Positions 22,180 through 33,159 are shown, counted from the stretch's first letter. The stretch is 64,000 nucleotides of DNA from Gigaspora margarita (GCA_009809945.1 WTPW01000338.1:345078-409077); one strand, 5' to 3'. The notes: generated by a model not told the origin, from the sequence alone. A program made the numbers and translations.

Positions 22180-22315
22180 TGATAATACTTACGACATGTA
22201 GCAATTATTACTACATATAGTAATACTTACGACATATAGTAATACTTACGACATTTCGTAATAACAATTACGACTTTTGCAATAATATTACGATAAATTG
22301 CATTTTGAATTACGG
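22180..22315. repeat. ACTTACGACATATAGTAAT array 4
   Basis: Units of GTAATACTTACGACATATA and ACGACATTTCGTAATAACAA. The array ends at the right edge of the copy-A insert. Confidence 0.6.
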
Positions 22316-22515
22316 CACCAATCATTATTATTAATAAAAAAAAAAAAGTAAAAGTTTATATAATTTTAATTCTAATTATTATTAATTAATATAAAAACCT
22401 GTTGAATTTTATGTCGAGTAGAATTATTATCACTCGAAATACCTATTGAAGTATATAAATATTTCATGGATAATCATAACTCGAAATATCTATAGTAGTA
22501 TCTTGATAGACATAA
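22316..22515 (-). pseudogene. Kinase gene remnant, copy A
   Basis: Matches copy B 31845-32028, i.e. the last intron and the C-terminal tail coding region of the kinase (..NSIGF end). At ..ATATCTATAGTAGTATCTTG it jumps straight to sequence matching copy B 33227 (ATAGACATA.AGCTAGCC). So about 1.2 kb with the entire kinase domain and first three introns is missing. What remains cannot encode a kinase. Confidence 0.7.
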
Positions 22516-22593
22516 AGCTAGCCAGAAAGGAAAATCGTTAAATAAAGCGAATTTAAAAAAACGACAACATTTAGAGTTGACGTTAGTTATCTT

Positions 22594-22620
22594 GCGTACG
22601 TACGTACGTACGACGTACGC
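22594..22620. repeat. GTAC microsatellite
   Basis: Copy A has GCGTACGTACGTACGTACGA where copy B (33318-33330) has only GCGTACGACGTACGC. It is a simple expansion, or loss, of GTAC units between the duplicates. Confidence 0.7.
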
Positions 22621-22963
22621 ATTTATATATATACCTATTAAATGTAAAAAATGTACCACTTCCTGTTTCCTAAACTATATTATAGTAACACGAACAATCG
22701 GATTCTCTAAAAAATTCAAGACCAGTTGTAACACAAAAGAATAAACAACGCTTAAATGAAAATTTAAATCAAAACATGCATTAATTTATTATAAATTGTA
22801 TTTTTTTCTTGATCGGTATTACATAAACCCCCAAATTTAAGGCTTTTTTGCGAATAACGAATAAAAATCTTTAAAAAATTCTCTCTTATTTCCACTATTC
22901 TGAGACTATATCTTGTAAATCACAAGAGCTGATCATTTGCACAGCCGAATAATTGTGGAAATC

Positions 22964-23304
22964 TCAAGCTATTTTCGAGTTATAAAAAGTTAATAATAAA
23001 AAGGCAAAAAAATATCTTTTTGGAACCATAACATATCTACTTTGAAAAATACCCACTATTAGAATGTTGATAATATTAGAATGGATATAAAAATTAATGA
23101 TACATTTTAGCAAATCATAGTCTTGTATTATGTGATTTATGAAATTATGATCTAAGTAATTTGAAAAGAACGATAATATGATATACTTGGTTATTGGGAA
23201 TCTGTAGTTTTTAATTCTCAATTTGAATTAACAAAACTTGCATGTCGTATCTTTGCTATTGTAGTTAATACAGCCTCTGCTAAGTGATTATTTAGTTCAA
23301 TCAT
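22964..23304 (-). pseudogene. Small conserved ORF, copy A (frameshifted)
   Basis: An ATG at 23304 opens MIELNNHLAEAVLTTIAKIR.., but after ..HASFVNSN a one-base loss brings a stop. The rest of the frame continues from 23221 as LRIKNYRFPITKYIILSFFS... Copy B has the intact frame but CTC instead of this ATG, so each copy carries a different lesion. Lies between the kinase remnant and the plus-strand ORF at 23340. Family unknown; hydrophobic and Ile-rich. It could be an exon of a lost gene. Confidence 0.4.
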
Positions 23305-23339
23305 CTTTCTTCACTCACTACAAAAAAAAACTGATTAGA

Positions 23340-23716
23340 TAATGATAAAGTTATTTCAATGTGTCAGTTACAAGGTGAACTATATCGTACATGTCAATTA
23401 GCTAAAAATCTAAATTTGCAATTAGATCTGAAGAAAAAACGGAATTTTCGAAATTATTTACAAGTAATTAAAGCGATGAAGAAGATGAAATAGAAAATGT
23501 AGACACTATGTGTAAAGTTATTAATGAATGGATAGAAATGTTAGATGATGAGGAGTCTATTGAAGCGATTAAATCTTTAGATGACTTGCTTACCAAAATC
23601 ATCCTCCATGCCAAGAACCAAATGCAAATGGTTGTTGGAAACTTTGTTCAATGCTGATTTATTTATCCATTTGTATAATATTTTTTAAATTATTAGATTA
23701 CTTTTTGATTCGTTAT
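23340..23716 (+). pseudogene. Small acidic protein gene, copy A (broken)
   Basis: Counterpart of 34081-34458. It has lost one base after ATGATAA, lost 11 bases after CAAGTAATTA, and gained bases near GTTGTTGGAAAC. The conserved text ..LYRTCQLAKNLNLQLDLKK.. is still readable between the breaks. Confidence 0.6.
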
Positions 23717-25224
23717 AACTTTTTTTTTCATTATTATAACAGGACTGCGGTTATAACACGATTAATAACAGTAAACATAATCTAAACTAGTAGCAAATAT
23801 ATTGCACTACAACATTCAAGAATTTATGAATTACAATCTGGTTTTCAACAAAAATGCAACAAAAAAACTTTAATCATGCGCTATATACAATGAGTTTATT
23901 TTGGTTTATTATAATATTCATGTTGAATGTTCTGAAATTTTAAAAATTTTAATAAACTATTCAAACATTATATCAGTGACTGAGCTTTTAACAACATAAA
24001 CATTTTGATTTATAGAGGTCAAGTACAGTACATGTCTGGGCTAAAATTTAAATTGTATTTAAAGAGATATTGTACAGTACTTAGAGAAACCTGGCTAAGT
24101 CATGGAGTCTACTATTGACCTTTTCGTTTAAAATATAACCAGAGCAATTTACTATCACGCCATTTGAAACAATGAATTGCAACTATTATAGTGAACTCGA
24201 GTGATCTAAATTGTAGTATTGAATTAATAAATATTGTTGACCTTTTTTCAACTTGGTGGCTTCATAATAATAAGAATCACTTACGCTAAATATTTCTATC
24301 CTTCTGGAAATTTCTTGAATTAAATAATTAATACTAAATTCGAACTCTATTGCTTGAAAAAAATAAATATCATAACCTAATTTTAGCCTAAGTTTATTTA
24401 TTGTTCATCTGATCTTTACCTTAATAATCAATGGACAAGCCTTCGACATAAATTGGTTGATTTACAAAAATCTACCAAAATGCATCAAAATGGTAACTTT
24501 AACTTCGCTTTAGCCGACAAGCAAGCATAGTAAATCCTAGCCGATCATCACTTGTTGTTCCAAAAAGAAATTCTAGAATGAATCCACGTTTTAGTGCTTA
24601 TCTATATAGTATAATACCTGGCTGATTTTTACTTGTCCCCAAAAGAAATTCTAGAATGAATCCACATTTTGGTGCTTATCTATAAAATACCTAGCTGATC
24701 TTTACGTGTTGTTCCAAAAAGAAATTCTAGAATGAATCCACATTTTATATAGTTACAAGCGGTAAAATTTAGTCAGGCCCCTCCTCCCTAAATGCACGTT
24801 CCATGAAACTACCCCTAAATGCATGTCTTCGCTTATAGATTTTACCTCTCTAAATGCAATACCTCTCTAAGTGCATGATTAGCTAAATTTTTACATGGTC
24901 CCTTTGAATGTATATAAAGTCCTCAAATTTTCTTAATAAAGTTGAGTTAAGAATACCCGTTACTTTTAAACAAAACGATAAACAGATAGTATTGCGATAC
25001 ACCAAAATTTCCTCTGTTTTAGAATTAACATATATTTATACACTGATGATTAAGAAAATTGTTAAGTGCATAATTCTTTTAAATGTCCAGAAGTATTAGA
25101 AGTAAATTATCCCGCCACGTAAAAACGATCAAATAAAACAAGCTGTAAATTATTAAACAAATTTTCAATTTATTAGAGGTCATCTTGTTAAAATAGCTGG
25201 AATAATTTCTTTTTTTTTCATATT
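23717..25224. other. Intergenic, shared with copy B
   Basis: Collinear with 34460-36150. It contains the minisatellite described separately (24555-24752) and a degraded CTCTAAATGCA MITE near 24770-24905. No gene seen. Confidence 0.45.
24555..24752. repeat. AAATTCTAGAATGAATCCAC minisatellite, copy A
   Basis: Three copies of CAAAAAGAAATTCTAGAATG..ATCCAC separated by ~50 bp spacers (TTTAGTGCTTATCTATATAG..CCTGGCTGATCTTTACTTG). Copy B has five copies with mostly no spacers (35401-35592). Confidence 0.65.
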
Positions 25225-25398
25225 ATGATTTATCAGAGTGGATTTGAAAAGGATGAATACAAAGTATTCACTAATCATCAAAGGTCTGCTGAAATAAGTG
25301 ATGCTGATGAAATATTTAATGTTGGTTCTTGTTATCAAAATGGAATTGGTGTTGAAAAAGATGTGTATAAAGCATTTATTTATATTATTCAAACTCAA
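25225..25398 (+). pseudogene. Truncated Sel1-repeat gene, copy A
   Basis: ATG at 25225 gives MIYQSGFEKDEYKVFTNHQR.. then ..NVGSCYQNGIGVEKDVYKAF, closely matching the first codons of the full Sel1 gene at 36151 and one complete Sel1 unit. After ..KAFIYIIQTQ the sequence leaves the gene and enters CAAACTCAA-type repeat DNA. Only ~55 of >1200 codons remain, cut by the duplication breakpoint. Confidence 0.75.
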
Positions 25399-25717
25399 CT
25401 AGTTTGCAAACTTCAAATCAAACTCAAATCAAACTTAATATAATATTAGGGTTTGGTTTAAATTTGATTATTTTTTTATTGAGTTTGGTTTAATTTCAAA
25501 CTTTATAAAATTTATAGTTTGGGTAGTTTCAAGAATAGTGAACCCAGTGATATCTCAGTGTTCATCACTAAACACTTGGCCTAAGTTAAGGTTGGTGTTG
25601 GTGTTAGGTGATAGTATAGTTTAGGCCGAATTGTTAGTGCTAGTAAACAAATGACGTAATTGCATGATTTCACGTGATGTGATGATCACTGGGTTCATCG
25701 TTTTTGAAGTGTCCCTA
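25391..25717. repeat. Junction between duplication copies A and B
   Basis: Starts with CAAACTCAA/TTGAGTTTGG inverted motifs (25390-25540). An element-like hairpin follows with ends GTGAACCCAGTGAT and ATCACTGGGTTCATC (about 25539-25700). Neither copy contains this DNA, so it was inserted at, or created with, the breakpoint. The 62-codon minus-strand frame is not supported. Confidence 0.5.
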
Positions 25718-26221
25718 TTATAAAAATGCATATGATAATACCTATTTGTATACAAAACTATATGGAATAATATATGAATGCATGTAAATATGCATAAGAT
25801 AATGTACAAAACAATATATAAAATTGCATATTAGTATATACATGCACAGTTGCATAAAATTTGTGCCTTTTTATGTATTGTAGTATTATTTAATGCTGCA
25901 ATTTCTTATAGAGTATTATAGAGGTCTTTGGTATACTCTAGCACTACTTGGAAAACGATTAGCCTATTTTATTTATAAGACAATGATAAATATTAATTAT
26001 TATATTAACTTATTTTTTTAATTTAGCTTCAAAAAGCAACAAAAAAAAAAAGAAATAAGCTTTGTATAAAGTGCTTTTATAGCATATATTGAAAAGTATT
26101 ATTAGCCAAAGCAATTAGTATTCATTAATAAGTCTGCAAAAGATTAAAGATCTATAATATAAAGTTATAGATATTTACAAATTTATACCTAGACAGGAAA
26201 AAAAATTGCATATATATTTAA

Positions 26222-26409
26222 AGTCAGACTCTCTAAATGCACCTTCTACAAGTGCACACACACTCTAAATACACATTCAAGGTCTGGCCCAAATATATAC
26301 TTGACTTTTATAATTGTATGTTTTCTTATTATAGTTAGATTTTACTAAGTGCACCCTCTAAGTACACACCTTCTCTAAATGCACACTCAAGGTTTGGCCT
26401 AAATATATA
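26222..26409. repeat. CTCTAAATGCA repeat cluster, copy B, first part
   Basis: Matches 15233-15412 of copy A: CTCTAAATGCACCTTCTACA and GTGCACACACACTCTAAAT followed by ..GGCCTAAATATATA. Interrupted by the B-only insert that follows. Confidence 0.6.
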
Positions 26410-27076
26410 AAGTAATAGTACTTATTTTGGGAATGCTCCTATTTCTAGAAATTAAATTTATTAGTAATTATATATAAAATAAAAAAAGCAATTTTTTAAA
26501 ATATAAAATAGAAATTTCTAAAAATACTTACTAAGTTAATAGAGTTAATAGTCCTTAGAAAATTAATAAAAGTTATAGCTGCTATTAATACAGTTCTAAT
26601 GATAGTAAAAATATTAAATTTGGTCTAGTAGATCAAAAGTTATAAAAAATTTATTTCTTGTGATTATATAAAATTTTTATTATAAATTAATAAAGAATTT
26701 ATATAATTATAAACATCAATTACTCATAACCTTTGATCTACTAAACCAAATTTAATGTTTTATTATTAGAACCGTATTGATAGCAGCTACAACTTTTACT
26801 AATTGTTCAAGAACTATTTACTTAGTAAATAATTTTAGAAATTTTAATTTTATATTTTAAAATTATAATAAATTTTTTATTAAAATTATACTCATCTATT
26901 TAATAAAATTTTTAGAAAATAAATAAATAAATAATAAATAAAAAATAGTAAAAAAAAAAAACAAAACCTAAAAATAATTAAATAAAAAAATTTTTTAAAA
27001 TTTTTAATTTTTTTAAATAGTTTATATTGTATTTATAACAATAGAGTACAGGGGTATTAAATTTTATAAATTTTAT

Positions 27077-27862
27077 AAGGGATAACTAATTTGTAACTGT
27101 AGTTATAGTAACCACATCTAATCAGACCAATCAAATTCAAAGATCAGTTGTAATATTTCACATTTGGAAAGAATCAAAACAAACATTCATTTTGCCAAAA
27201 ATTGCTTCTAGCTCAAAATTTTGCATAGAAACTATCTTTTGGGTTATAACAAAAAAAATTCCTTGCTAAATTTTAATAAAACTATGACCTTCTCTAACTC
27301 TCTAGCTTCACACTAACAATAACCTTAATTATAATTTATTATAATCATTGATTAATAGTTTTTGCATGATGTTGATCATGTATTATCTTATAAAATTATT
27401 TACACTTATAAAATTTATTTGTAATCTATGATTACAAAACAATTAATCCATTTTATAAAATCTTTTATATATTAATATAATTTAATCTATATATTTTTAA
27501 AGGATTAATTGTTTTGTAACCATAGGTTACAGATAAATTTTATAACTGTAAATAATATTACTAAATAACATGATCAACATTATACAAAAATTAGATAATT
27601 AAAAATCATAGTAAAGTATAATTATGGTTAGGGTTAGTGTGAGGCTAGAATGTTAAAAAAGGCTATATTAAAATTTAGTAAGAAATTTTTTTTGTTAGAA
27701 CAGAAAGGTAGTTTTCTATACGAAATTTTGAATTAAAAGCAATTTTGGCAAAACAAGCACTTGTTGATTCTTTCCAAATGTGTAACTTTACACCTGATTT
27801 TTGATTTGATTGGCCTAATTAGATGCAGTTACTGTAACTGCAGGTACAAATTAATTAACCTA
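27077..27862. mobile_element. TTTGTAAC-family hairpin element
   Basis: Two arms of ~270 bp: 27080-27345, and its reverse complement 27600-27860. The ends are of ATTTGTAACTGTAGTTA type. A smaller nested palindrome lies at 27410-27545 (TTTGTAATCTATGATTACAA). The single-arm relative is at 10138-10478. No coding. Confidence 0.65.
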
Positions 27863-27912
27863 TTTTTAAATAATAAATTAATTATAAATGTATATTTAAA
27901 AGTAGAGTACAA

Positions 27913-28089
27913 CAGGTCTCCGAAATATATATAGATAGGTCAGGTTAATTATAAAATTACTAAAAATAGAAAGATCTGCAGAAAAACCTCAAAAATAAGC
28001 AAAAATTACTAAAAATAGAAAAGGTCTGCATAAAACCCCCAAAAATAAGCAAACTAATACCTGATCTATCTATGTATATTTCAGGTCCT
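27913..28089. mobile_element. 177 bp MITE with AGTACAA flanks
   Basis: CAGGTCTCCGAAATATATAT and its near-complement ATATTTCAGGTCCT close the element. The flanks AGTACAA at 27906-27912 and 28090-28096 are identical. The interior has two tandem ~48 bp units (AAAATTACTAAAAATAGAAA, then GTCTGCA). Confidence 0.6.
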
Positions 28090-28508
28090 AGTACAATATT
28101 GATCATTTTTATATATGATCATTTACAAAAAATTTTTATATAGGGCCAAAAAATATGCCATTGATAAGGATTTTCAAGAACACAACCAATTTTAGCCAAA
28201 ATTTTGTAGCATATAGGTCAAAATTGTCTATATATGGTAGTGAAACTTTAAAGCCACTATATTATATTAAAAAATCTAATTGTATATATCATCAATTTTC
28301 CTTGGACAATTGACATTTTCCTAGGTAGTACAATATAAATAACCTAAAATAACATATGATCATCACCTGATTTTAATTGAATGTTATTGTAAAAAAATTA
28401 GTAGTGTGATTACTATTAAAATGTATATTGTTGTATAAAAAAATATTAATTTTTAAAAAGTTTTATATGTAATAAAAAAAAGTTTCTAGGAATAGGTGCC
28501 ATTACCTT

Positions 28509-29680
28509 ACAGTATTTGACTTCTATAAATGGACTTTTTCTTATTATTTTCTAAATGCACACTGTTAAATATAGACCCAAGAGCATGCACTTAGGGAGAA
28601 TTGATTTATTTAGAAAATACAGCCAATTCTTCTAAGTGCATACCCTTGGGCAGTGTTGTCATGGGACAGCCTTGGACAATGACTTGGACAATTTTGAACA
28701 ATTTTGGACAATTAAATAAAGTAAAATTACTTAAAGTTTTATTAAGATAACCTATTTTAATTTTAACTAGAATGTGTTCAGCGCCTAAAAAAATATATAA
28801 TTATATATTTTTTAGATAGATTTATTAATTATTAAAGCCTGGACAAGCTTTGGACAATCTTGGACATTTGGACAATTTTGGATGTGGACAAGCCAAAAAA
28901 GGCTGCGGACAGCCAAAACGCACAACACTGCCCTTGGGTACATATTTTAACAGCATGAATTTAGAGAATAATATGAAAAAATACATTTATAGAGGTCAAA
29001 TATATAAAGTCAAACTTCTCTAAGTGCACACTCTTGGGTTCACATTTTAACTATGTTTATTTAGAGAATAATCAAAAAAGGTGCATTTATAGAGGTCAAG
29101 TATTATTGGGCCAGAAAACTTGTTGTACATTTAGAGAGTGTGTGTACTTATAGAGGGTGCACTTAGAGAGATCTAACTGTATTTGGGCCAGAACTTGAGT
29201 GTGCAATTAGAGAGATTTACTGTACAAATTGTTCTGCTTTGATATTACAAAGAGACTTCTCTAAATGCACCCCATAGGGACCAAACTTTTACAATATGAT
29301 TAGAGAACAATGAAAAAAAGTGCTTTAATAGAGGTCAAATATATATCTGGGTCAGAATTCATGTGTGCATTTAAAAGGGTGTGCATTTAGGAAGGGAGCA
29401 TTTAAGAAAATCTTTCTGTTTAATCAGACCTCTCAAAGTGCACCCTCTATAAGTGCACACCCGCTCTAAATACACACTCAAGTTCTGGCCCAAATATATA
29501 CTTCCTTTATAAATGCGCTTTTTCTTAGACCTCTCTAAGTGCACCTTCTATAAGTGCACACCATCACTAAATGCATACTCAAGTTCTGGCCTAAATATAT
29601 ATTTGACCACTATACATGCACTTTTTCTTATTATTCTTTAAATTCATGCTGCTGTTAAAATGTGGACACACAGGTGTGTA
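28509..29680. repeat. CTCTAAGTGCA repeat cluster, copy B, second part
   Basis: Stacked imperfect CTCTAAGTGCA/TGCATTTAGAG units, interrupted by the hAT-type MITE. Collinear with 15413-16690 of copy A. The intact GTATTTGGGCCAGAAC at about 29180 is the empty site for the copy-A MITE 15864-16199. Confidence 0.6.
28651..28930. mobile_element. hAT-type MITE (280 bp), 8 bp target-site duplication
   Basis: Ends CAGTGTTGTC / ACAACACTG with many TTGGACAA motifs near both termini. Flanked by exact CCCTTGGG at 28643-28650 and 28931-28938. Copy A has a single CCCTTGGG at 15543-15550 and no insert. TTGGACAA clusters may be transposase-binding sites (inference). A second copy in the opposite orientation is at 56999-57267. 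Confidence 0.85.
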
Positions 29681-30059
29681 TTTAGAGAGAAAATCGACAA
29701 TACAAGGAATAATTACTGTTAATATAATGGAGAAAACAGTTGTAAAAATCTAAATTTACAGATTTTATTAGAAATAAAGTTGTATGTACAATACTAATTA
29801 TAATTAGGCTATTTGAATTTGAAACTTTATTTAATGTTATTTTCATATTTACAGAAGAGGAGAGGGAGAAAAAAAAATTAAACAAACATAAAAATTAAAC
29901 TTTGTGTACTAAGAAATCCTGATTTAACCAAACATCCTGGCTGCTAATGATGCAAACGGCTTGAGCCAAGCTGCGAGCCAAATAGTTAAGCCGAGCCGAT
30001 TAATAGCTTGGCTCTAGGTCTACTAATAACGCTTCGGTTCCATAAACAGCCCAGTTGAA
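29681..30059. other. Intergenic, shared with copy A
   Basis: No gene. The 67-codon minus frame is not conserved as a protein. Confidence 0.4.
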
Positions 30060-30525
30060 CCGATGAATTCATATCACATGGTCATTATCCAATAATAATG
30101 CATAATTTGGATCAATTACTATAGAGCAGATTAATTAAATCTACTAGATTTTTAATATCATTTTAGGCTATTCCATTAATGTGATAAGGTTGTTCATCAA
30201 AATTGACTAATGTGATTTCATTAATTTATCTAAACCTGTAGTGATCCTTATTTATTCATCCTGTGACAAGTTTCTTCATGGCTTAAAACAATTTTTAATT
30301 ATTGATTTAAATTTGTTTCATCCCTTCTGGTAAATTATTCCACGGCATACTAATACAATGCACTATATGGATTAATTTGTAATAATTTATTTGAATATGT
30401 TTAGTGATCCCTTGAATATGTTCATCCTTCGATAGGTTCATCAACTATTTACAAATGTTCCTAATGTTCTATTTGTCATAATAATATTCCCATTTGTCTA
30501 TCGTATAAAAAATTTTCACGCCATT
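30060..30525 (-). pseudogene. Decayed TPR units, copy B
   Basis: The same broken TPR-like text as 17050-17507, including TTCCACGGCATACTAATACA.. near 30337. Just past the ORF stop the other frame reads NQNNAFSLKWRENF, a TPR-like continuation. So the ORF ends by an old frameshift. Confidence 0.5.
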
Positions 30526-31820
30526 TTAATGAGAATGCATTGTTTTGATTAATTCTAGTGACTTATTTAAATCTGCTAGCGCTTCTTCGTATCTATCCAT
30601 CATCCCATAAGTTTCTCCACGATTTCTTAACGCTATTGCATTATTTGGATCAATCTCTAATGATTTATTTAAATCTGCCAGCGATTCATTGTATCTACCC
30701 ATTAAGTGATAAGTTTTACCACGGTTCGATAATGTAGTCGCATTGTTTAGACTAATTTTTAATGATTTATTTAAATCTGTTAATGATTCTTCGTATCTTT
30801 CCATCATACGATAAGTTATTCCACGATATCTTAATGAATCTGCATTATTTGGATCAATTTCTAATGATTTATTTAAATCTGTCAGTGATTCTTCGTATCT
30901 TTTTATCATTCTATAAGTTTTCCCACGGTCTGCTAATGTAATTGCATCATTTGGATCAATTTCTAATGATTTATTGAAATCTTCAAGTGATTCTTCGTAT
31001 CTGTTCATCATATAATAAATTGCTCCACGATCTGCTAATGCAAATGTATTATTTGGATTGATTGCTAATGATTTATTTAAATCTTGTAGCGATTCTTCAT
31101 ATCTATTTATCATGAAATATGTTGCTCCACGGTTTGATAATGCAATTGCATCATTAGGATTGATTTCTAATGATTTATTTAAATCTGTTAATGATTCTTG
31201 CCATCTATCCATTAAACGATAAGTTTCTCCACGACTTGATAATGTAGTTGCATTATTTGGATCAAATTCTAATGATCTAGTTAAATCTAATAACGACTCT
31301 TCATATCGGCTCATTAAACGATAAGTTTCTCCACGGTTGGATAATGTAATTGCATTATCTGGATCAAGTTCTAATGATTTATTTAAATCTGCTAGTGATT
31401 CATCATATCTGTTCATCATATGATATGTTACCCCACGATTTTCTAATACTAATGGATTATTTGGATTAATTTCTAATGATTTATTTAAATCTATTAGTGA
31501 TTCTTCATATTTTTTCATTTCAAGATAAGTTACACCACGGCTTGCTAATGTGAATGCATTATTTGAATTAATTTCTAATGATTTATTTAAATCTATTAGC
31601 GATTTTTCATATCTGCCCATCATAAGATAAGTCGCTCCCCGATAACTTAATGCTTTTGCATTATTTGGGTCAACTTTCAATGACTGAGTTAAAAACATCA
31701 GTGCTTCGTCATGTCTCCCCAGTTTATAGCATTCTGTTCCACGTTTTCTTAATTCATCCGCATTACTTTGATTTTCAATTGGATTTCTTTGTCCAATCTG
31801 CGATTGATTAAATTGTTGTT
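30526..31820 (-). CDS. TPR array, probable last exon of the kinase gene
   Basis: About 12 TPR units of 34 residues (RYEESLTDLNKSLEIDPNNA..LRYRGITYRMM). The open frame extends upstream of the first ATG (31698) to about 31830 without a start, through ..ADELRKRGTECYKLGRHDEA, itself a TPR first helix. A good 3' splice site (TTTACTTTAATAG) ends at 31821. Splicing from GTTTTAATATT at 31909 in the kinase tail joins codon ..ATA G|AA CAA CAA.. in frame. The five exons then total 2286 nt (762 codons with stop). If unspliced, translation could begin at 31698 as a 390-residue TPR protein. The array would act as a docking scaffold. The end is frameshift-derived (..ELIKTMHSH), shared with copy A. Confidence 0.75.
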
Positions 31821-31892
31821 CTATTAAAGTAAATAAGTTATTATTAATAATAAAAAAAAAAAAAGTAAAGTTTATAATTTTAATTCTAATTA

Positions 31893-33138
31893 TTAATTAA
31901 TATTAAAACCTATTGAATTTATGTCTTGAGTAGAACTATTACTGTTATCATCACTTGAAATATCTATAGAAGTATCTTTATAAATATTGCCTGGAAAATT
32001 ATAAATCGAAATATCTATAGTAGAATCTTGTTCACCATGATTGATTGGAATCATTTGCATATTATTTAATCTATTACGGATTTCAGCAATGCTAGGACGT
32101 AAATTTGGATCACCGTTCCAAGCATCGCGATAAATATTCATAAAGTCAGCCGGAGTTCCGTTAATGGGAGTTTCTCTTTCACCATTAATTACATGTAAAA
32201 TTCCATTTGCTGGGTTAGATATATTTTTAAAAGGGGGTATACCACTTGATAACTCCCAAAAAAGCAAACCAAGACTATATATATCAGAAGATTCATCTCG
32301 TTTATATTTAAATGGGTCTTGAAGATATTGTGGATCGGAAAAGGCCCATGTTCCACCCGGAATAGACCCTGTGCTATTCTCTAATGATTTAGATAAACCA
32401 AAATCCGTAATCATTAATTTACCATCATGCACTAATACATTCCTATCATGCTATAATAATATTAATGTGGATACAATAAAAACGAGAAATATATTAAGCC
32501 GAAAAGACATCTTACAAGATCACGATGAACAATATTCGTGTTGTGTAAACAATTAATTCCACTAGAAATATCCTTTGCCATTCTAATTTTAGTTGCCCAA
32601 TCTAATTCCGAGAAATGATTGCGTAAGTAGCAACGAAGGTCTCCATTGTTAGCAAATTGAAGAACCATATAGTATATTTCGATGTTTGGATCTGTTTTGC
32701 ATGAAATGATTAATTAACTGATAGAGTTCATTCTTCCATCGTATAAAATTAATATACCTTGAGTGATTCCAAAGAATCGTACTATATTATCATGATGTGA
32801 AACTCTAGTAATGTTTTTTAACTTATCATATATTATATATAGATTACAATAAAAACAAAATTAATGTAAATAAGGGAAATAAGGGCATAAATAAAAATAC
32901 AAATAATATTATATAAAATGATTAATACTTCTTTAATTAATCCGTTCGGAGAAGTATCATTATCGTTATCTTCGCAATATAAACTCTTTAAAGCTATAGT
33001 TTTTTCAACATCTTTTGAATAGGCACTATATACAGTTCCAAACCCTCCTCTACCAATCACTTTCCAATTTTGAAAAGATTTATACTCAAATAATTTAATA
33101 TATTTGTGTTCAATAGCAACTTCAAACCAATTTGACAT
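31893..33138 (-). CDS. Protein kinase, copy B (four exons before the TPR exon)
   Basis: Predicted exons: 33138-32929, 32821-32758, 32691-32516, and 32450 to 31910 (spliced) or 31893 (stop). Introns start GTATTA, GTATAT and GTAAGA, end in AG, and the frame is kept throughout. Start MSNWFEVAIE at 33138. The kinase domain shows the glycine loop GRGGFGTVYSA (about residues 29-39), ALK lysine 51, catalytic HRDLHDRNVL (147-156, across an intron) and DFG 166-168. SDPQY replaces APE, then SDIYSLGLLFWE follows. This matches the Ser/Thr/tyrosine-kinase-like family expanded in Glomeromycotina. A Ser/Asp-rich tail follows. Read to the TAA at 31893 it gives 335 residues; spliced to the TPR exon it gives 761. 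Copy A has lost this domain. Confidence 0.82.
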
Positions 33139-33159
33139 GGTTAGTATACCGCATATCAA

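Larger units (their letters stand above)
18700..22315. mobile_element. Copy-A-specific 3.6 kb insert
   Basis: Copy B has only ~135 bp here (31711-31845, the start of TPR exon 5). In copy A that stretch is replaced by 3.6 kb. Both edges consist of arrays of the palindrome-like unit GTAATAATTACGACATGT (18738-18955, 22180-22315), with two more arrays inside (19114-19240, 20026-20165). It also holds two small MITEs, TTAGGG-like tracts and a decayed coding fragment. I cannot say whether it moved as one element or grew by successive insertions. Confidence 0.6.
13548..25390. repeat. Tandem segmental duplication, copy A
   Basis: Collinear with 25718-36270. Shared landmarks are: the ATTATAAAAATGCATAT start, the CTCTAAGTGCA clusters, the TPR array, the CATCCTGTG..TTCCACGGCATACTAAT tail, the kinase 3' end, the GTACGACGTACGCATT patch, the two small ORFs, the AAATTCTAGAATGAATCCAC minisatellite, and the Sel1 start. 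Copy A carries extra insertions (13862-14494, 14621-15127, 15864-16199, about 18700-22315) and lacks the kinase domain. It ends abruptly inside the Sel1 gene. Confidence 0.85.
26410..28508. mobile_element. Copy-B-specific 2.1 kb insert
   Basis: Copy A runs straight through (..AAATATATACAGTATTTG.., 15405-15423). In copy B 2.1 kb is inserted at that point. The ends are imperfectly inverted: AAGTAATAGTACTTATTTT..GCTCCTATTTCTAGAAA versus AAGGTAATGGCACCTATTCC..TAGAAA. It contains three internal hairpins (26490-26870, 27077-27862, 27913-28089), so it looks like a composite of nested elements. No transposase ORF. TSD not certain. Confidence 0.6.
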
